NCBI GenBank assembly: GCA_035705495.1
Contig: DASSWB010000141.1
Span: 1 to 8,817 of the forward strand
Origin: DASSWB01 sp035705495
GTDB taxonomy: Bacteria; Bacteroidota; Bacteroidia; Flavobacteriales; Flavobacteriaceae
Length of the DNA stretch: 8,817 nt
Direction: 5' to 3'
Shown here piece by piece: positions 6,354-8,817 of this stretch (positions are counted from its first letter, which is position 1; each line of letters starts with the position of its first letter). Under the pieces are notes generated by a model that saw only the letters and a list, made by a program, of their open reading frames with translations, made no database searches and had not been told where the DNA came from. Position numbers and translations under genes: made by a program.

Positions 6354-7064
6354 TTATTTTTTCTCGGCCATTGCAATTTTAATATTTGAAAATCCTGTTT
6401 TTATCATTTCAAAAACTTCGTTCCGGAACGACCTATCGATATCTGCTTCAACGTCTTGAAGCAAATCTTCCGAATTCACAACGTTTTGATTATATGACTG
6501 ATCTAAAATAATTTCCCTTTGAGCTTGTGCCAATAAATCATCGACTTCTTTTTCTACCGAATACTCTTGTTTTCCGACATTGATTTCAGCTATTTCGTAA
6601 TTGGATTCCCTCGTTTCAGGTTCAATGAAATCCTTATGAATTGGTTTCATTTCTTCACTTCTTTCTGGAACAAGTGCCGGTTTTTCAGAATTCGAAAAAG
6701 TATGCGCTACTTTTTCTGCGCGAATAACCGATTTTTTTATTTCTGAAATATGCGGTTTTTCCGCAATCGTTTCTGCATTATTCTCTTCTGAATCTACAAG
6801 CCGGGTTTCTTCGGAATTGATTTGCGTTGGAGTTTCTACAATTTCAGGTTCTGTATTGACCGGATTCTTAAAAATTACCGAACCTATAAAAATTCCTACT
6901 GCAACCGCGGCTGCAATGCCCAACCACCAATATTTGGTCAATTTTTTACTTTCCTGATTGGCATCCAGTTTAGAGTACAACCGATCCCAACTTTTTTCAG
7001 AAGGTTCAATTTCCCTACTTTGCAGCTGCTCTTTCATTTTATTTTCTATACTACGTAGTGCCAT
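6354..7064 (-). CDS. Single-pass membrane protein, candidate anti-sigma factor
   Basis: A 236-aa protein with a short basic/acidic cytoplasmic N-terminus (1-45), one transmembrane helix (about 46-65: WWLGIAAAVAVGIFIGSVIF) and a long hydrophilic, Glu-rich region (66-236) that should lie in the periplasm. The IEPSEKSWDRLYSKLD stretch (19-34) just before the membrane helix is a pattern I know from proteins encoded directly after ECF sigma genes in flavobacteria. There is no zinc-binding anti-sigma (HxxxCxxC) motif and no FecR-like domain that I can see. The role is inferred from topology and gene order: the start codon lies 14 bases inside the end of the sigma gene, so the two are translationally coupled, as expected for a sigma/anti-sigma pair. 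The periplasmic part is low in complexity and probably extended, with a more ordered, helical C-terminus (about 175-230). Confidence 0.6.
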   Translation of the reverse strand: MALRSIENKMKEQLQSREIEPSEKSWDRLYSKLDANQESKKLTKYWWLGIAAAVAVGIFIGSVIFKNPVNTEPEIVETPTQINSEETRLVDSEENNAETIAEKPHISEIKKSVIRAEKVAHTFSNSEKPALVPERSEEMKPIHKDFIEPETRESNYEIAEINVGKQEYSVEKEVDDLLAQAQREIILDQSYNQNVVNSEDLLQDVEADIDRSFRNEVFEMIKTGFSNIKIAMAEKK

Positions 7065-7614
7065 ATTCCGATGCGTTTGATGAATTAATTTTTTCTTGTA
7101 AAATTTTTCTGGCCTTGAACAACTGTGATTTTGATGTTCCTTCTGAAATATTCAGCATTTTTGCTATTTCATGATGCTGGTATCCTTCAACCGCAAACAA
7201 AACAAAAACCATTTTATAACCTTCCGGCAAATCATCGATCAAGCTTTGTATATAATCAAGTTCCAACTGCGAATTAATATTGTTCGACACCTCTGGAACC
7301 GACTGAACAACATCAGCAGCAAAATTTTTTCTTTTGTTGCTCCTTAAGAAGGAAATACATTCCCTGATCATTATTTTTCTAATCCAACCTTCAAAACTTC
7401 CTTCGTTTTTGAAATTTTTCAGATTGGAAAAAACTTTGAAAAATCCGCCGACCATAACTTCTTCGGCATTGTGAACGTCTTTTATATATTGCCTGCATAC
7501 ACTCAGCATTTTGGGCGCATACTTACTGTATATTTTATGCTGCGCTTCCCGCCCATTTCTTGCAGCCTTTTTAATAAGCTGCGATTCATTATTATATAGC
7601 TGAATTACTTTCAC
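7051..7614 (-). CDS. ECF-type RNA polymerase sigma factor
   Basis: An alternative sigma factor of the RpoE/ECF class, 187 aa from the preferred start. The sigma-2 region spans about 23-95 (EAQHKIYSKYAPKMLSVCRQ, GSFEGWIRKIMIRECISFLR), recognising the -10 element and binding core polymerase. The sigma-4 region spans about 120-176 (LPEGYKMVFVLFAVEGYQHH, then EIAKMLNISEGTSKSQLFKA as the helix-turn-helix), recognising the -35. The open frame extends to a GTG at 7659 (202 aa), but that codon lies between the -35 and -10 of the predicted promoter. The GTG at 7614, giving VKVIQLYNNES, matches the usual N-terminus of flavobacterial relatives. No ATG start exists. The gene overlaps the next one by 14 bases. 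An upstream AAC/CGTC promoter suggests the factor drives its own transcription. Confidence 0.92.
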   Translation of the reverse strand: MKVIQLYNNESQLIKKAARNGREAQHKIYSKYAPKMLSVCRQYIKDVHNAEEVMVGGFFKVFSNLKNFKNEGSFEGWIRKIMIRECISFLRSNKRKNFAADVVQSVPEVSNNINSQLELDYIQSLIDDLPEGYKMVFVLFAVEGYQHHEIAKMLNISEGTSKSQLFKARKILQEKINSSNASEYGTT

Positions 7615-7632
7615 GTAAAATTTTTGAAGCCT

Positions 7633-7646
7633 TCTATTATAATAGA
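7633..7646. repeat. 14-base perfect palindrome over the ECF promoter start site
   Basis: TCTATTATAATAGA is a perfect palindrome. It overlaps the last two bases of the CGTC -10 motif and covers the predicted transcription start of the sigma-factor operon. It could be an operator or a way to aid melting, or it may simply reflect AT-rich composition. Confidence 0.45.
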
Positions 7647-7670
7647 CGCAAAAAAGCACCGAAAGGTTGC
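7645..7670 (-). promoter_or_regulatory. ECF-type promoter of the sigma-factor operon
   Basis: On the minus strand GCAACC (7670-7665) and GCGTCTA (7649-7643) carry the two hallmarks of ECF-dependent promoters, AAC at -35 and CGTC at -10, separated by 17 bases with a T-rich spacer. The predicted start is near 7634-7639, leaving a leader of about 20-25 bases before the GTG at 7614. The simplest reading is autoregulation by the encoded sigma factor. No comparable pair was seen upstream of the outer-membrane protein gene, which fits a single transcript ending at the 5127-5154 terminator. Confidence 0.65.
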
Positions 7671-7749
7671 CCGCCGATTATTTTTTATTTTGAAAAATTA
7701 AATGTTTTAAGGTAAACTAATTATAATCAATGGATTACATCGGAAAAAA

Positions 7750-8727
7750 TTATTTTTTTCTTTCAATAACATAATTCACCATCAATTCTAAGGCATCCCG
7801 ATAATTGGTTTTTGGATATTCATGTAGAATTTCGAGTGCTTCTTCTTGAAATTCCTTCATTTTGGAAACTGCATAAGTCAACCCCCCATTTTCCTTTACA
7901 AAAGCAATCACTTCCTTGACCCTTTTTCGGTCTTTGTTGTGGTTTTTAACCGAATTGATTATCCATCGCCGATCCTTTTCCGAAGCATTATTTAATACAT
8001 TGATAAGCGGAAGTGTCATTTTCTGTTCTTTGATGTCGATACCTGTAGGTTTTCCGATTTGTTCATTGCCATAATCGAATAAATCATCTTTTATCTGAAA
8101 AGCGATTCCTATCAACTCACCAAAGCGTCTCATTTTGGCAACATCATCAGATTCAGGTTTCACCGAAGCGGCACCCAAACTACAACATGCAGCAATTAAG
8201 GTAGCAGTTTTTTGTCGGATAATATCAAAATAGACTTCTTCCGTAATATCAAGACGGCGTGCTTTTTCAATCTGTAAAAGTTCTCCTTCGCTCATTTCAC
8301 GAACCGCAACCGAAATAATTTTCAGTAAATCAAAATCGTTGTTGTCTATGGAAAGCAACAAACCTTTTGAAAGCAAATAATCACCTACCAGGACCGCAAT
8401 TTTGTTTTTCCAAAGCGCATTTATGGAAAAGAAACCGCGACGACGGTTGGAATCATCAACAACATCATCATGTACAAGCGTGGCGGTGTGGATTAATTCT
8501 ATAACCGCAGCACCACGATAAGTACGTTCATTCACTTCACCTTCCGACACCATTTTGGCGACCAAAAAAACAAACATGGGTCGCATTTGCTTTCCTTTTC
8601 GATTTACAATATAATGCGTGATTCGGTTTAAAAGCGCCACCTTGGATGACATGGATTCTGAGAACTTTTTCTCAAAAAGCTCCATCTCATGTTGCACCGG
8701 AAGTTTAATTTGTGAAATGATTTTCAT
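7750..8727 (-). CDS. trans-Polyprenyl diphosphate synthase (menaquinone side chain)
   Basis: Condenses isopentenyl diphosphate units onto an allylic diphosphate to build a long all-trans chain. The 325-aa product shows the family marks: GKQMRP (45-50), first Asp-rich motif DDVVDD (87-92) followed by RRR (95-97), KTA (173-175), and second Asp-rich motif DDLFD (214-218) with GKPTGID (224-230). The residue five places before the first motif is Ala82, small rather than aromatic, which fits a long-chain enzyme. Flavobacteria use menaquinone-6, so a hexaprenyl product is likely, but the chain length is an inference. The frame opens at a TTG at 8739. I prefer the ATG at 8727 because it gives the family's usual MKIxxQIKLP start and the TTG lies within the predicted -7 box. 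The stop is 135 bases before the sigma gene start, with a separate promoter between, so the two are independent. Confidence 0.93.
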   Translation of the reverse strand: MKIISQIKLPVQHEMELFEKKFSESMSSKVALLNRITHYIVNRKGKQMRPMFVFLVAKMVSEGEVNERTYRGAAVIELIHTATLVHDDVVDDSNRRRGFFSINALWKNKIAVLVGDYLLSKGLLLSIDNNDFDLLKIISVAVREMSEGELLQIEKARRLDITEEVYFDIIRQKTATLIAACCSLGAASVKPESDDVAKMRRFGELIGIAFQIKDDLFDYGNEQIGKPTGIDIKEQKMTLPLINVLNNASEKDRRWIINSVKNHNKDRKRVKEVIAFVKENGGLTYAVSKMKEFQEEALEILHEYPKTNYRDALELMVNYVIERKK

Positions 8728-8736
8728 AAGGCAAAA

Positions 8737-8744
8737 CAAATATA
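8737..8744 (-). promoter_or_regulatory. Candidate -7 box of the polyprenyl synthase gene
   Basis: The minus strand reads TATATTTG, an exact TAnnTTTG match, ending 9 bases before the ATG at 8727. The predicted mRNA would have a leader of only a few bases. A TTTG at 8772-8769 is 24 bases upstream, a little far for a -33 element, so support is moderate. Confidence 0.4.
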
Positions 8745-8817
8745 GGTAAAGTCATATGATTTTTTTTTCAAAAAAATTAGGCTTTCCAATAGTTTTTCCT
8801 AATTTTAAAGCTTGAAC

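Noticed and set aside
7051..7659. 202-aa version of the sigma factor starting at GTG 7659.
   Set aside because: The extra 15 residues are unlike the family, and the codon lies inside the predicted promoter between -35 and -10.
7724..7737. Small inverted repeat TAATC-AATG-GATTA after the polyprenyl synthase stop, as a terminator or operator.
   Set aside because: Five mostly A-T pairs with no T-run. The spacer is very AT-rich and such repeats are expected by chance.
1..8817. Mobile elements with genes, CRISPR arrays, tRNA/rRNA genes, toxin-antitoxin pairs or a defence island.
   Set aside because: I read both strands for these and saw no transposase or integrase, no regularly spaced repeats, no cloverleaf and no small gene pair of that kind. 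All large frames have housekeeping or envelope-related assignments.

Overview
The window looks like chromosomal core DNA from a member of the Bacteroidota, most likely the family Flavobacteriaceae. The DNA is AT-rich. It carries the gliding-motility pair gldB/gldC and a DnaG of the flavobacterial type. It has a sigma-factor/membrane-protein/outer-membrane-protein cassette typical of the group and promoter boxes of the TAnnTTTG class. It also holds one copy of an interspersed repeat (TGTCATTCCGACGAAGG...) that I recognise from this group. No genus can be fixed from the sequence alone.

Layout, left to right. (1) gldB and gldC are read leftwards as a tightly coupled pair (TAATG overlap). (2) A 100-base divergent spacer holds a perfect 7-base inverted repeat that fits back-to-back promoters, followed by nadE read rightwards. 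(3) Next is a NarL-type response regulator read rightwards, whose receiver has Glu in place of the phospho-accepting Asp. Its last 8 bases overlap the end of dnaG, which is read leftwards. (4) dnaG itself is about 2 kb, starts at TTG, and has lost all four zinc ligands of its N-terminal domain. (5) A spacer of about 300 bases between dnaG and the next gene carries the interspersed repeat and a strong leftward terminator. (6) A leftward three-gene unit encodes an ECF sigma factor, a single-pass membrane protein that is a candidate anti-sigma factor, and an outer-membrane beta-barrel protein with an N-terminal coiled coil. A clear ECF-type promoter (AAC-N17-CGTC) in front of the sigma gene suggests autoregulation. 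(7) A trans-polyprenyl diphosphate synthase gene, also leftward, closes the window.

Most of the genes are housekeeping: NAD synthesis, replication priming, and the isoprenoid side chain of menaquinone. The two regulatory units are the most interesting parts. One is an orphan response regulator that probably does not work by normal phosphorylation. The other is a self-contained sigma/anti-sigma/outer-membrane cassette that reads as an envelope-sensing circuit. I saw no transposase, phage gene, CRISPR array, tRNA or rRNA, and no clear defence system.
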